Program-made: the position numbers and the translations under genes
The notes under the pieces: model-generated
Told to the model about the DNA's origin: nothing
Databases searched by the model: none
What the model saw: only the letters and a program-made list of their open reading frames with translations
In this document: positions 1-12,624 of the stretch, piece after piece
Layout: each line of letters starts with the position of its first letter
Position numbering within the stretch: position 1 is the first letter of the stretch
Assembly (NCBI GenBank): GCA_964017145.1
Contig: OZ024842.1
Span: 3,968,001 to 4,032,000, forward strand
Origin: Agrocybe praecox
Lineage: Eukaryota; Basidiomycota; Agaricomycetes; Agaricales; Agrocybaceae
Direction: 5' to 3'
Length of the DNA stretch: 64,000 nucleotides

Positions 1-3000
1 ATCTCACCATCCCATCAAGAGCATCATTACTGTGTTTAATCCCTCACTATCATTAACAGAAGAGAACAAGGCTTCAATTGCTTCGTCGACGGCTTCACGG
101 AGCTCTTCGTCGATGTCATCCTCAGAGACCTTGACTAAGGCGGTCAATATAACAGTCAGGCGTTTGCTCAGGGCGTTTCCTGCCACTGTTACTAGTGACG
201 CGAGGGCACGAGCATTGAAAATGGTCATGGGTATGGCGGTTAGAGTCGGTATCAATACAGGGAACACTGTCGAAGCTCGAACCTAGAATAGATACAGTGA
301 GCAATGATATTAATACATGTATCGTAGTACTCACATTCATGACTTCTTTCAAGGCTTGTAAGGCGGTGCCTGAACCCTTTCCAGGTTGGCGAAGGGCTTC
401 CAACAAAGTGGGAATCGTTTGATCAATGGCCTTGACGCCGAGTTCTTCTTGAAGAACGTCAAATGCTTGAGCGGCTGCTGCCCGAACATTTGCTTCATCA
501 TCAACAAGAGCGACGCGAACGATGGATATGATATCATCCTCGTGGTCTTCTCTTTGCGCTTCAGTTGAATTTTGCCTGGTCACTGGTTAATAATTGCCTT
601 GCTTCATGAATTGTATCGCCACTTACATAACGTGACTGATAGTGAGAGAGACTCCTTCACGCGTTCTGGGATCAGAAGAGGTTGCTTTGCTTTTGAGGAT
701 CGGCATAATTTCTCCCACAATTCTTTCACCAAATTTGCGGCACAGCTCTGCGACGGTGCGGCCTGCGGTCTATCGGAAGTTTGAGTAAATATCGATAGGA
801 CTGTAGCAGCTCCCACCTCTTGTTGTTCAAACTCATCTGACGAGATGAGGAAGATGATTTGTGTGATGAGTTCGGGGAGAATTTCACGGACTAAAAAATT
901 GTTTAGTAACAGTGAAATATCCAACAAGACGCGGAAAACCACACCAGTTCGAGGGGTGTTGTTGACAAGAGCCTTCCAGATCTGGATGGATGCCTGTCGT
1001 ACAACCACGACACCGTCTTGACGGACGAGATAAAGAGCAGCAAGAATCCTATCTCTTCTTTCAGCCCCAAGTACCTCGAGTAGCGCACGCCGCGAAGACT
1101 CCGCTGTCGAAGCCTCTGCACCAAGATCTTCTTCGTCAAACTCGGCGGCTTTTCCTGAGATCCCGGAGACTTTGAACAACAGTTCACCGACAAGAGTAAT
1201 AGAAGATTGCTAAAGATGCGGATCGATGAGTTCCTTCTACTCTAGTAACAATAAATGGATGAAATTCTCACTCGAATACGCCAACCAGGATCGAACATTC
1301 CACTTTCAAGCTCTGGAAGCAAGAGATCGATAGCTTTGGCGGAATAGTTAGTGACAACCATTCGTCCTGCACGCATAGCTGCCTCGCGAACGTATTCTTC
1401 GGTGTCGGACAAACCAAGAAGGATTGGCGATATAATTTTGGGAAGATGTGGCTGGAAACGACTGCCGAATGTAGCGGGCAGATAAACCAAAAGCGACATG
1501 AATCCTTCGCGGACGGTCGCACGAGGTGAGCGAGCATTTGCGATAATATCCGGCAATAAACCTTCAAGACGTTCCATACCAAGGCCAGAAAGAACTTCGC
1601 TCAAACCTTGCGCGGCACCCTGTCGGTCAACGCCCGATGTATCCGTCTTCAGAGTCCTAAGCAATCCAGGAACAAGATCGGGGAAATGGATTTCACCCAG
1701 TCGTTCAACTAGCGTTCCAAGAGCTTTGGCAGCAGTAGCGCGAGCTTCCGGAACAGGATCAACGAGGACCTGATGCACCATTGGCAGGAGTTCGTCTAGA
1801 TACGGTACGAAATCCTTGGCATCGGTAAGAGAGGCAAGATTGCCTACAATTTGTGCTGCTTTCTTCTTTGTGTCGGCCCCTCGTTCTTTCAGACCTCTCT
1901 CGAGAATAGGGACAACCTGATTAAAATATGTGAGTGCGAATGAATTTTAATGAAACTGAATTCCCCACCAAAGCCAAAGATGAATGATCAATATAATGCA
2001 TAAACGACATCTTGAGCAGTGACGACAAAGCATTGGGTGTTTTCGCGGGATCAACAAGAGCTTTGAGCAGTACCGGTACAAGCGACTGGATTTCAGGATT
2101 ACTAATGACTTCTCCGAATTGTTTCAAACTCTTGTTAGCAGCTGTCCGTACTTGCGCGTGCGAATCCGTTAGCACACCGGTTAACCTAGGGATGACGATG
2201 GGCAAAGATATCGATAATTGACGCGGGGAACAGTATGCCATCATACCCAGCAACTCAATGGAACCCTTTTTAGAGCGCCATTGCTTTTCGTCTAGACCCT
2301 CCAACAGAGTAGGCAAGATAAGCTTGACTCCGTAACCAGATAGATTTCCCATGATGATCCTAGCCGCATCTTGGGTGGCCTCTCGAACGTCTGCTGTGGC
2401 ATCACCGAACGACGTCAACAACAGAGGGAGGACATAGATGATGTACGGTTCAAAAAGTCGACCTAAAGTAGATGATAAGGTTTCAAATGCAAACATGACA
2501 CCTTGACGAGGTTCATAACGTTTTTTCTCTTCCGCGGCTGCTTTTAACCTGCTGATCACATTGAATTCTTTCATACCGCTAATTCCGGTTCCTTTGATGA
2601 CACCAGCAAGACCGTATGCTGCTCCGCGCCGACTTGCATACTTGAATGAGTTGAACAAGTCTTCGAAAAGAGATTCTACCAAGGCAGGTAATGTCGGCCG
2701 CATCAACGTGACCAAGGGTGAGAGACATTCAGAGACGGCGATTTGAACTTGTTCAGAGGGTGTCTTCAATGCGTCAACAAGCCTGTCAACGATTTCTGGA
2801 ATCCTAGAATCCGACGCGTCTAGATGCCTTGCGACACGACCAAATAAGATGACTACGGCTTCTTTGATGAAATCATCACTTTCAGACGATGCCGTTGAAT
2901 TTTCTAAACGATTTTCAAATATCTTGATCAACGCAGGCAATCGGCTTTGACCGTGCAGATCAATGACGGTAGTGCCCGCTGACAACATGCCTCGACGAAC

Positions 3001-6000
3001 ATCAGGGGTGCGGTCACCAAGGGCCTCATCTTCAATGAGGAACTTGAAGAATGGCTCGACCTCAGCTTCAGTAAACGATGGTGCAAGGTGCGTAAACGTC
3101 TGCGCCACTGCGAGACGAGCAGGCCAGGGATCCGAGCGATCTAGGCTAGAGGCAATAACCATTCCCTGAGTATATTGGTTTTTAGCCAAGTGCTTCAGCA
3201 ATTCAACATGTCACAACTCACGTATTGATCGAATTCAGGAGCGAGTACTTTAGCCTGAAATACTTGTAAGTATCAATATGGACTGGGCGAAGACGACACC
3301 AACTTTGTCACGATAATAATCCTCTAATGTGAGCACAGACTTTGAAACTGTTTGAGGCCACTGCACAACAGCTTCAGCAATCGCTGCTGCCACACTTGAG
3401 CGAACGTAGGCGTTATCGTGACCTATACCGTCATCAGAAACGGCTCCGTTAGGATTCAACTTGCAGTTATCGTACCAAGGAAGTCCAACAAATCAGCCAG
3501 GAAGGATTCAGGAACGTCAAGACCATTATCATCCCATACGTGCCTTGCCAATCTGGCATTTTGCTCATCATCATCATGACATGCGATCCATAACTCAGGG
3601 GACCAATCCATATCAGTGAGGTCAAATGGCTAACGGAGCGATGTTAGACGCAACGAAAAGGCAAAGTTTGTTGAGGAGCTTACTTGAATTGCTTGCAGAC
3701 ATGAATTGCGAACATACGATTCCTGGAAAAGGGTGCCATGCAGGAGAGCAGATATTTCTTCTGGGATCGCAGAAGCCGAGATGGCTTCCCCGAGATCTAC
3801 CAGAGAGGACGATGCCTCTTTGCCTAGGTTGGGTTGTTGTCTAATGGCATGAATGAGGTTTTGAATTGTCGACAATCGTGGGAATGCAGGATTTGAGACT
3901 ATGAAGGCAATTTTAGCATCAAATGTATGGCCCCAGGCGTAAGCTTACATTCACCGCAATGAAACTTGATTATTTCCAGTACCAGAGCCACTTGCTCAAG
4001 GGGATCGTCATCTTCTTCTTCGCCTTTTATTCCTCCCCAAGTAAGAATTTGACTGAGTAGGGGGAAAGCATACGAAAATGTGGCAGCGTCGAAAGGTGCC
4101 TTTTCAGATAAGAAGCGCAGTCGGTAAAGAACGCGAATGACAAGCACTATGCGCAATTTCAACAGAATGAAATGAAAAACAATAGTTAACTGAACATACT
4201 GTGTAATGGTTCGGCTTGAAGTTCTTCTGGAACGGAACCAATTTTCAAACATCTGAGAGATGCGATACCTATCCAACGTCCAATGGTGTCGAGACGATCT
4301 GATGTACTTTTTGCTAGTTCCTAGAGATTACGTTAAGAATGGCAAAACGGCGGCTTTAAGGTTTGATCATACCAGGTATGTTTCAAATGCTTCAGGACCT
4401 GCTAAAAAAGAGCCTCTATCCAAAGCACCTTTCAGCAATAGTGAGACGATGGAGGACATCTGCGAGTGAAATTCTTCCGCGCCGGAAGCGACAAGACTTC
4501 TGACTAGATTCAATCCTCGAACAAGATGAGCTTGGATTGTTTGAACATGAAGCCTGATTTTTGCTTCTTTTTCCAATTGTGCTTGTACAAGAGCCTGTTG
4601 CTGCCTGGTTAGCGTTGCAGAAGTCGCTTTCTTCGCTGCAAGCGATTTGCGGACTTCTGCCTCCCATTTCGCGATTTCATAATCTTTTCCTTTGTCGGGC
4701 TTTGCCTCTGCTTTCGACGTGGATAATACTGATAGACAGTAAGCCAAATTATGCATACACAAGAGAATATGATCAACAAACCATCGACAAATGTGGTCCC
4801 TTCAGGTGTAGCCCAAATAGAGAGGTCATCATCCGAAATAGCATGTAGAACTTGAGGATCAAGGTCCGCTTTCAACTGGACCAGAACCTGAGAAAGTACG
4901 AGAACAGGCGAAATGAACGCCAGAGTCGTCACTGAACTGTAGGCAGCATCGGCAAAACCATACTGAGCGAGAGTAAGTCAAATAAAGCTTCATAAGGCGA
5001 AAGTGACCAAAATACAAACCTTGGAAGATGCAACAGTGGCTTCCAGAATTAATCCCATCAACTTGTCAATATGCTTGTCCACGACCTCCCGGGGATCCAA
5101 GCCGGCTCTCTGACATATATCGACCCATAACTGACGATCGGTTCCACCTATGCAGCACTTATAATTAGTGATATTATTCATAAAACAAAATTATGACGTA
5201 CGGACATATAATATGATGATGAGCGAGAACTATGAGCTCTACAACGGCATTCTCTCGGAGGGTCGGTCCTACATCTTCACCGTACGAGACGGTACTGAGA
5301 AGAAGAGCAGATAACCGCGCATGTTTGTTCCACGGCTGTGTTTGTTCATCTGTGGCAGCTGGAGCTTTTTGGGATGGAGGACCACGAGCAATGAAGTTTG
5401 ATAAAGCTTCACGGATGACTCGATCACTCAATTGTGGGCTCCGAGAAGTCGCTTCAATGATTGAGACGTTGACCTGTTTTCGGATATCGGAGTGCTGACT
5501 GTTTGTACTGAGATGTACGTAGACTAGACCTAGTTGCGATCTTCACAAATATACATTCATGAGAGACCGTTTGAACGGTATTTAAAGTTTCACTTACCGT
5601 AAATTTTCGTTCTTCGAAAGCTCCGTAGCAAAGTATTGGAATGAGGCATCACAAGCCCTCAAAAGCCATGTCTCTTCTTCTTCTTCTGTGACTTTCTGGT
5701 ATACTTTGTCCCATAGCAGGAATGACTGCTTAGCACCACTGCTGGCAACCGCGGATATTGTTGGGTTTTGAGTGATGGCAGTCTCTAGACATTAAAGTCA
5801 ATAAACGCAAGACAATCAAATCTGAGCTTACGTACCAAAATCTTTCGATTTAGCCATGGAGCCCAAAAGTACGGTCAATGCAACATAGCCCTCGTATGGA
5901 CCTCCTGGGGAATTGAGCGGACTGGCGGTGACGGTTTTCAGGCAATTTTCGAAGGAAGGAAGAAGTCCCTTTGCAAAAGAATGTCCATTCTGTGTTTCCA

Positions 6001-7986
6001 AGATATCCTTCTCGGATAAAAACACCGCTCCAGCCAAACCGATGAAAGCTTTACGAATGGCAGGTTTACTTGAAGTCATTTCCTTAGAAATGAATTGTAT
6101 CGTCCCCGCAGGTAATGCCCCTTCATGTAGCAAGAAGGCAACATGAGGTGGTAATGCGTTTGCTAGACAGGCAGTTGCACCTTCATGAGGTTCCTTTGGC
6201 AGTAGAGTAGCCGTCGTCTCTATGATGATTGATGAAATTCCAGAGGCTGGGGTCAGCGTCGTGAGCATCGAATATAATGCCACACGGTGATCTGGTCCCG
6301 CTGATTTGCCTGTTTTAGGGAGGTTTAGAAGTTCGGGTGCGGCGATGCGAGAAAGGTTGTGGGGGTCTGCTGGATCGCCTAAAACGACAAGTGCTTTGAA
6401 TAACTGGATAGAGTAAGCCCTGACGAGTGAGTTGCTTGACTTAGCACTACTGATGATTTGAACAAGCAAACGCTGGAATGAGTCAACAGCTAATGGTTGC
6501 TTGTAAGCAGAGAAAAATTGCGCGACAGCTTTTGGAGTGGTAAGAAAAAATAAATAAGGTATAGGGACAAGAAATTTACCTGGAAGCGAGTATTCAGGAG
6601 ACCGCAACAACGCCTTCTCTACAGTTGGCAATATTATCTGAGAAAAATCTTCTGCGGAAATATATGTCGATATAAAATCATTCAGAGCTATCTGGTTGAA
6701 AATTTATCACTATCGTTTTTGTTTGAGTTTAAGAGTACCTACAAAAGTATGCTCTGGCAAAGACGTTTTTGTCATTAGGATGGAAGATGTATAAACCCCG
6801 ATAATACCATCCTATAAGCGTATGTCAATGTCTATCCAAACCTGTACTTGGCGTAAACACGTACTTTCAAGTCGACTGGCAGTCTGAGAGGAGGCTCCTC
6901 GATCACATCCTTCAATCGAATAAGAACGCTGATAGAAACTCCAAGCAAGGTGACAAATTTGGTAGGTGTCTGACTGGTTTTGATGAGAGCGAGCAAGGTA
7001 GAAATGACTTCGGGGATTTTTTGACCGGCCTAAATTTTAGTTAGATTGCGCTATAATGTTCTCCACTAAAAAGCGTACCGATCTAAAAGCACGTCGCGTT
7101 CTTACAAGAGCACCCTTTTTCAGTGATGGCTTTGCTTTGGAAGATTCGGAAATCATATCAAGGAGCAGAGCCAGTGATCCGACAAGAACACGCCAGGGGT
7201 TGGAAGCAGAAAAATGTGGGTTATTCTTGACACACACTGTGTATAAGCCGCATGACCAGTTCAAGAGCACAAACAAGTCAGACGCCGCGTACGAACTTGA
7301 TTGACATAAGTCGGATACAGAAAGTTGAAATATCGTTGTTGACTTACTCTGCGTGACCTTTCTTTGCCAATCTCCCAACTTCATTGGATAGCCAGCCCAA
7401 AATTTGTTCAGCTACCCCAAGCCTCACCTCCTCTGCCGCATCTCCCTCAGTCCCTCGCAGTTCATCCCTCCGCACCAACTCTATTCCAACAGCTTCTACT
7501 GCATCGCGTGAGGGTGAGTCCGAGTATATCGGGTAGGTCAGTGTCAATAACTTGAAGACGTCCAGGATCTGGGATAATGACATATCTGGATTGTTCTTTG
7601 TCAATAAAAAGCACAGATCCACTTTCAAATGACCGAACCTCCGTGTTTGGCGAGTGATAAAATTTCATCCTGCAGGAAAATGATTCTATCCTTGGTTTTT
7701 GCGTTCAATAGAACATTTTGCGCGTATTCGAGCGACTTTGGCCAGTCGTTCAGCACACGATCCCTTTGCCAGACTTGCTCTTGCTGATCATCGGACATAT
7801 CGCCAACACTCGCAGTAGCAATCCAGGAGTGTATTTCGGATTTGCTGATTGCAGTGGTAGCAGGCTGCTTGGCCTTTAGCTTCGCAAGTGAGAGCTTCGG
7901 AGGCACCGTGAACAAATCTGGTTTGAACAGGCAAGTTGTAAAGTTATGTACAAATTCAAGTCAGAAAAAGTTACATCAATTGACAT
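1..7986 (-). CDS. GCN1: GCN1, eIF2-kinase activator (HEAT-repeat protein), 3' end outside window
   Basis: Gcn1 binds translating ribosomes and passes the uncharged-tRNA signal to the kinase Gcn2 in amino-acid starvation. The reading frame is broken by many short introns but translates almost throughout into HEAT repeats. The block at 1921-3201 is diagnostic: RRGAAYGLAGVIKGTGI followed by the eEF3-like HEAT region (PRQGVMFAFETLSSTLGRLFEPY). The N-terminal part (about 5800-7900) is the more divergent helical region. The gene leaves the window at base 1, so the extreme C-terminal part of the protein is not visible. Start choice: ATG at 7986 gives a four-codon exon (MSID), then an intron 7895-7974 joins in frame to LSLAKLKAKQ. 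This first exon is inferred; the rest is secure. The gene is divergent from the CoA-transferase, about 270 bp away. Confidence 0.93.
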
Positions 7987-8255
7987 TTATCTGACCGTGG
8001 GATTATTTTGTTGTATCCGTTTGAAGTGCGCGTTTAGTAAACCTGTTTAGGCCTTACGTTTTGTTTCTCTTACGCTTTTGTCTCTGGTGTGCACGTCAAA
8101 TCTTCAAAGTCTACGTCTTCAGGCGTGAATTACTGCCCTGGGCTCTTTACAACTTATCAGGATATAGCAGGAAGAGACCATATATTTGGCAAAGCATCCA
8201 ACAAGTAATTGCGAATGTCAGACTACACCGGTGATCGTGATTCAATCAGCACTCA

Positions 8256-9973
8256 ATGGCAATAAAAGCTCCGATAAATCAATTGTCATTGACAGGGCGG
8301 AAACATGGTAAATGTAAATAACTTGATTTCTGCACTTCTGACTCTTACGGAATCACGCATCTAGTCTTTCTTCAAACAACACGAAATTTCTCGCGCCCTT
8401 CTATTCACCGTGATCTACCATTAAGCGGTGTACGCGTCTTGGAACTAGGTCAACTAATTGCGGGACCATTTGCAGGACAGCTGCTAGGGTAGGCAAACCC
8501 CTCTCGAGATATTAGTATCTTTCACCCACCCACAGAAACAGACAATACGGTGCTGAAGTCATCAAAATTGAAGCACCAAATGCAGGAGACCCATTGCGCA
8601 TCTGGCGCGAACTCGATGTTGATGGAACCAGCCCTTGGTTCAGAAGTATCGGAAGAAATAAAAAGAGTGTCGGAGTAGACCTGCGCAAACCAGAGGGACG
8701 AGAGTAAGTGACACACCTTCGAGTCGAGCATTCTTTGACTGGTTGGGTCCTAGAATCGTCAAGAAACTCGCTCTCAAGAGTGATGTTATCTTAGAGAATT
8801 TTAAACCCGGAAGTAAGCCTCATCAATCTCAGTCATCCATTAACCAATATTATTCTAGCGCTTGAAAAATGGGGTTTAGGGCCCGACGATCTACGTCCCC
8901 ATAACCCTTCTTTGATCTTTACTCGTGTAAGCGGTTACGGACAGACCGGACCTTGGTCCCAACGCCCTGGATATGCTTCTGTTTGTGAAGCGGAAGCTGG
9001 ATTTAGGTTTATTAATGGTTATCCCGACGCTGAGACTGGTCGTTTATCGGGTGCCCCCGTCCGACCAAACATAAGCCTAGGAGACACTGTAGCAGGGCTT
9101 CATGCGGCATTTGGAACAGTACGTGTCATAAATATCAAGCGAAGGCACAAACTTAAGATGACTCAATGATGTGTCAGGTCCTTGCGCTTCTTTCGCGACG
9201 AAAGTCTTCAGAAGCTGTCGGAAAAACGGTAGATGTTAGCATCTTGGAAAGGTACTTCACTCCCCTTCATATCGTTATCTCGATCAGACTGCTCACAAAT
9301 ATCCTTCACATAACAGTATGCTTAATTTAATGGAAGGGGTCATACCTGAATATGACAGAAAAGGCAAAGTAAGCCCTGATATCTAATAAGGTCGAAAGCA
9401 GTCGCCTGACACACAAGTAAGATACGAGGTCCATCCGGCTCTTCAGTCACGGGAATTGTTCCTACAAATGCTTATCCATGTCGCGCCGAATCTCCCTCTC
9501 AGATTATGCCTGAGTATGTTGTCATTGGGGGAAACGGAGACACGATATATGCCCGGTTGATGTCTGCTATTGGTCGCCCAGACCTTGTCGGCCCGAACTA
9601 CAAGAACAACCAGGATCGTGTGGCCAGGCAGGACGAGATAGAAGATGCGATTTGTTGCTGGACAAACCAGCGTACACCGGAAGAAGTGATCACTACTATG
9701 AACCAAGCTGGTGTACCTGTCGGACGAGTAGTGAGCGTGAAAGAAGTCATCGACAATGAACATCTACAAGCAAGAGGAGCAGTCAGGGATGTCTCTGTTC
9801 ACGGATGGTCTGTCAAAATGCCGGGAACTTTTCCAGTCATTGACGGCGTTGTATCCCAGCCACAGTGGGCAGGCCCTGACCTAGGTCAGCATACAGATGA
9901 AGTCTTGATGGAACATTTGGACCTCTCAAAAGATGAAATTGACGCTCTACGAGAAAATGGAATTATAAATTAA
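8256..9973 (+). CDS. Class III (CaiB/BaiF, SUGCT-like) CoA-transferase, probably mitochondrial
   Basis: Class III enzymes move CoA between carboxylic acids through an aspartyl-CoA intermediate; SUGCT relatives use dicarboxylates such as glutarate, hydroxymethylglutarate or itaconate with succinyl-CoA. Motifs in order: LPLSGVRVLELGQLIAGPFA, YGAEVIKIEAP, GRNKKSVGVDLRKPEGRE, FTRVSGYGQTGPWSQRPGY, then SLGDTVAGLHAAFG with the expected catalytic Asp, and VVIGGNGDTIYARLM. Several introns interrupt it. The start at 8256 (MAIKAPINQLSLTGRKH) splices at 8306/8307 in frame to a stretch rich in Arg, Thr and Ser (TTRNFSRPSIHRD) and free of acids until the domain, which looks like a mitochondrial presequence. 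It converges with the lactonase gene. The exact substrate cannot be read from sequence. Confidence 0.88.
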
Positions 9974-10188
9974 ACCAGCCACCGACGTTCGTGCCATCTT
10001 CACTACTCGAATGACAACCACTACCCAGCGAGTAGCACCATAGTAAAGCATGATTCAGTTACACGGCATCACTCCTAACTGATCTCGGTATGAATATATT
10101 CCGACTCGCAAGTTCGCCCATGTCAAAAATATAACCGTTGCTCTCACCAAATCAAAATGCAAAAAAGATTTCTTGTATAAATACACTA

Positions 10189-11352
10189 TCAAAGCCATAA
10201 AAATCCCGTTGGCGCTTCTACTGAATCATTGGACGCAATTTCCTTCAAAGACTTTCCGCCGTTGATCCGTTCAAACACCTTGACCCCGCCGCCGCGTGCT
10301 CCACCAGCGACCAAAAATTTATCGTCTGGTCCGCCAAACACCATACCACGAAGGTGTTTCAAACCAGACCTTACTTCAGCGACGAGTTGAAGACTATCTT
10401 GTTCTTCAATTGCAAATATCGAGATGATGTCACCCTCTACCGACGGATCATTGCGATTGGAAAGATATAGATAGGGCGTTTGGAATGATAAATTGGTCTT
10501 CGGAATGAGAATTTCAGCTGCGAGCATTTCGTTTGGAGTAGAAGGTGGTTGGGACATCGTAGGCTGAGATTTAACGAATGTCGGGAAGGCTGGTAATGGG
10601 GGGAGTCGGTGCCTTATGACCTTGTTCCCAAGTTCAAGGATAGTGAATAAGCTGTCCTCTGATCGAAGCTCTTAGAGGTTCTTTATCCTATTCGTTCGAA
10701 CGAAGCAACACGTACTGTAAAACGCGACGTGCCGTGGCCCACCACCGAGCTCAGTGCCAATGTGGCCCGCGAATTTCCAAGACCCATCTTCAGCTTTCTT
10801 AAGTCTCCGGATGACGTCTGCCCCTAAATCTGGAACGAATAATTCTTGATATTCTTCGTGGAGATTCACTTGGTGGGGATGGGAAGCTTCCTGTCGCGAT
10901 TTATCCGGACCCGTACCCTGCAGCTGAACCGAGGTCGGGGCGATATCTTTAGGTGGCTGATCCCTGAAAATGGGAAGAGAGGCAATATTTCCTGAGGAGT
11001 ACTAATAATAATTTAGTTTCTCGTCAAATGCACTTTCCCGAATACAACGTACATTGGCGACCAAGATCTCCTCCTTCGTTGTCAACAATGAACAGGGGTC
11101 AGCTCCTAGACTCGATGCTTCCGACAACAGTGCCAATTTTCCTTCGGAATCATAAGACAACGCCAAAATCTTTCCATCCGCTTGTTCGAGTCCAGTCCAC
11201 ACAACCCCTGGCTGACCAGGTTGAGATGTTATCCAAGATGGATGCGTTCCGACGGTGAGACTGGCAGTTTTTTCAAGCGTGGAGTTTGAAGAGTCGAACG
11301 TCAAGGTGACGATGTCATTGGTATATGATGCCACGAGAATATGAGAGGCCAT
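10189..11352 (-). CDS. Lactonase, seven-bladed beta-propeller family (6-phosphogluconolactonase / carboxymuconate cyclase type)
   Basis: This family includes YbhE-type 6-phosphogluconolactonases and the fungal 3-carboxy-cis,cis-muconate lactonizing enzyme; all are cytosolic propellers acting on lactones. The start is ATG at 11352 (MASHILVASYTNDI). Family landmarks are GTHPSW, LGADPCSL, ASHPHQV before the blade with FVPDLGADVIRRL, GGGPRHVAFY, and LYLSNRND near the C-terminus. At least two introns split it, around 10960-11020 and 10625-10710. It lies tail to tail with the CoA-transferase (about 215 bp). The substrate is not determinable; the muconate-cyclase reading would fit aromatic catabolism and the 6PGL reading would fit sugar metabolism. 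Confidence 0.85.
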
Positions 11353-11415
11353 TGTAGCGTAATGGACGAAGCGATGGCCATCCAATCCGAAGTCCGTTTA
11401 TATAACGCGATTTGC

Positions 11416-11952
11416 TTATGGAAGTCCGATAATTCCCCGTTTCGGCAGGAGATCGCTATGCGAAGCGCACAGCGAAGAAACATCAGCGCTCCCTTGTGCT
11501 GTCGCATTTTCTGGACGCACTTGGACACGATTTCGCAGAGAGCGCAAGGATAGAAATGTCGAAGTCGGAAGCGACTGCAACGAAACTTCGATGCCCGAAT
11601 AATCTCCTTTAATCACGTGGTTACTGACGGAGATAAAGGAGATGAATTCATGAGAATCATACCAACAAGAAGCCGAATTGAAAGAGGATCTGTATCTCTT
11701 ATTTGAAAGCCGGAGTTTCTCCTTGGCCGTCGTTGAAGAATCCAAAGAGATGTCGTGTCGCGGCATAAATCTTCGATATCTGGTGGCCGCCGCCTTGACG
11801 TTTGTTCCATATGCAAGGATACAATAACTTGTTATGGTATTTCCGCGACCATGTCGCGAAATGTCGCGTTCTATGGTATCTTTCTTCCATGGGCCCCACC
11901 TGGACCATAAGTTTGCAGAAAACCATGGAATTTCCCCGATCAAGCGTGGCAT
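11416..11952 (-). CDS. Open reading frame of 178 codons, uncertain
   Basis: An uninterrupted ATG-to-stop frame (MPRLIGEIPWFSANLWSRW at its start) is basic, with clusters of Arg and Ser, and resembles no family I know. Two other frames on the same strand and one on the opposite strand are also open for 65-90 codons here, so the length may reflect a stop-poor stretch. It ends only about 60 bp upstream of the lactonase start, which would crowd that promoter. Codon use is unremarkable. I keep it as a weak candidate. Confidence 0.25.
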   Translation of the reverse strand: MPRLIGEIPWFSANLWSRWGPWKKDTIERDISRHGRGNTITSYCILAYGTNVKAAATRYRRFMPRHDISLDSSTTAKEKLRLSNKRYRSSFNSASCWYDSHEFISFISVSNHVIKGDYSGIEVSLQSLPTSTFLSLRSLRNRVQVRPENATAQGSADVSSLCASHSDLLPKRGIIGLP

Positions 11953-12624
11953 ATACTTGCCACAATTACGACCCAGGAAATATCAGAAGGCTTCCAAGGA
12001 GCGTCCAGTATTATCTGTCGTTGTTGGGAGTATAATTAAATTTGGCAACGTATGTTTACGACTTGTTGGTGCAAAGCGGAGATTTGCATACGAGATTTGA
12101 GGGTCCTCTAAACTTGAAACCAATCTGATTCCAATTAGCAGTAGCATGCTTATGAGGTCGCGAGAAAAATAGTGGCGAATAACCTACAGTCAGGTCATGA
12201 ATTAAATATTCACATTCAAGAAGCCCAAATTGTTCACCAATCTTACTGCATAGGTGCAGTCATATTCTTTTGGATGTGAACTTGATCGTTCAGATTCACA
12301 TCCACAACACCATTAAGGGAATCCCCGTCTGCTAGTTTGCATTGCGGTTTTGAAAATAGGTTTTACACATAATAAGCCCCACAATTGTCTTTTAATTTTG
12401 CAAGGCACAAACAAGAAGAAATAATTCTGCTTCGCAATAGTCAGTCAAAGGAGTCGTACTGATTGGCAAATAGGGATCTCGTCCCTCCTTACTGTTATTC
12501 TAGAATTCCGCCTAGAATCAATAAACCCCGTACTACCACTGTCTGATAAGAACCAGAATGTGATAAGAACACGAACAGAATTCTAGAAGACTGAAACCCA
12601 CGCATTCAGCTACACACACAATCT
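11953..12624. other. Intergenic, no gene seen
   Basis: AT-rich spacer. It contains two TGATAAGAAC copies near 12544-12570 (GATAAG, the core of GATA-factor sites), and two EcoRI/XbaI-like palindromic clusters, ATTCTAGAATTC at 12497-12508 and GAATTCTAGA near 12578. No coding pattern was found. Confidence 0.5.
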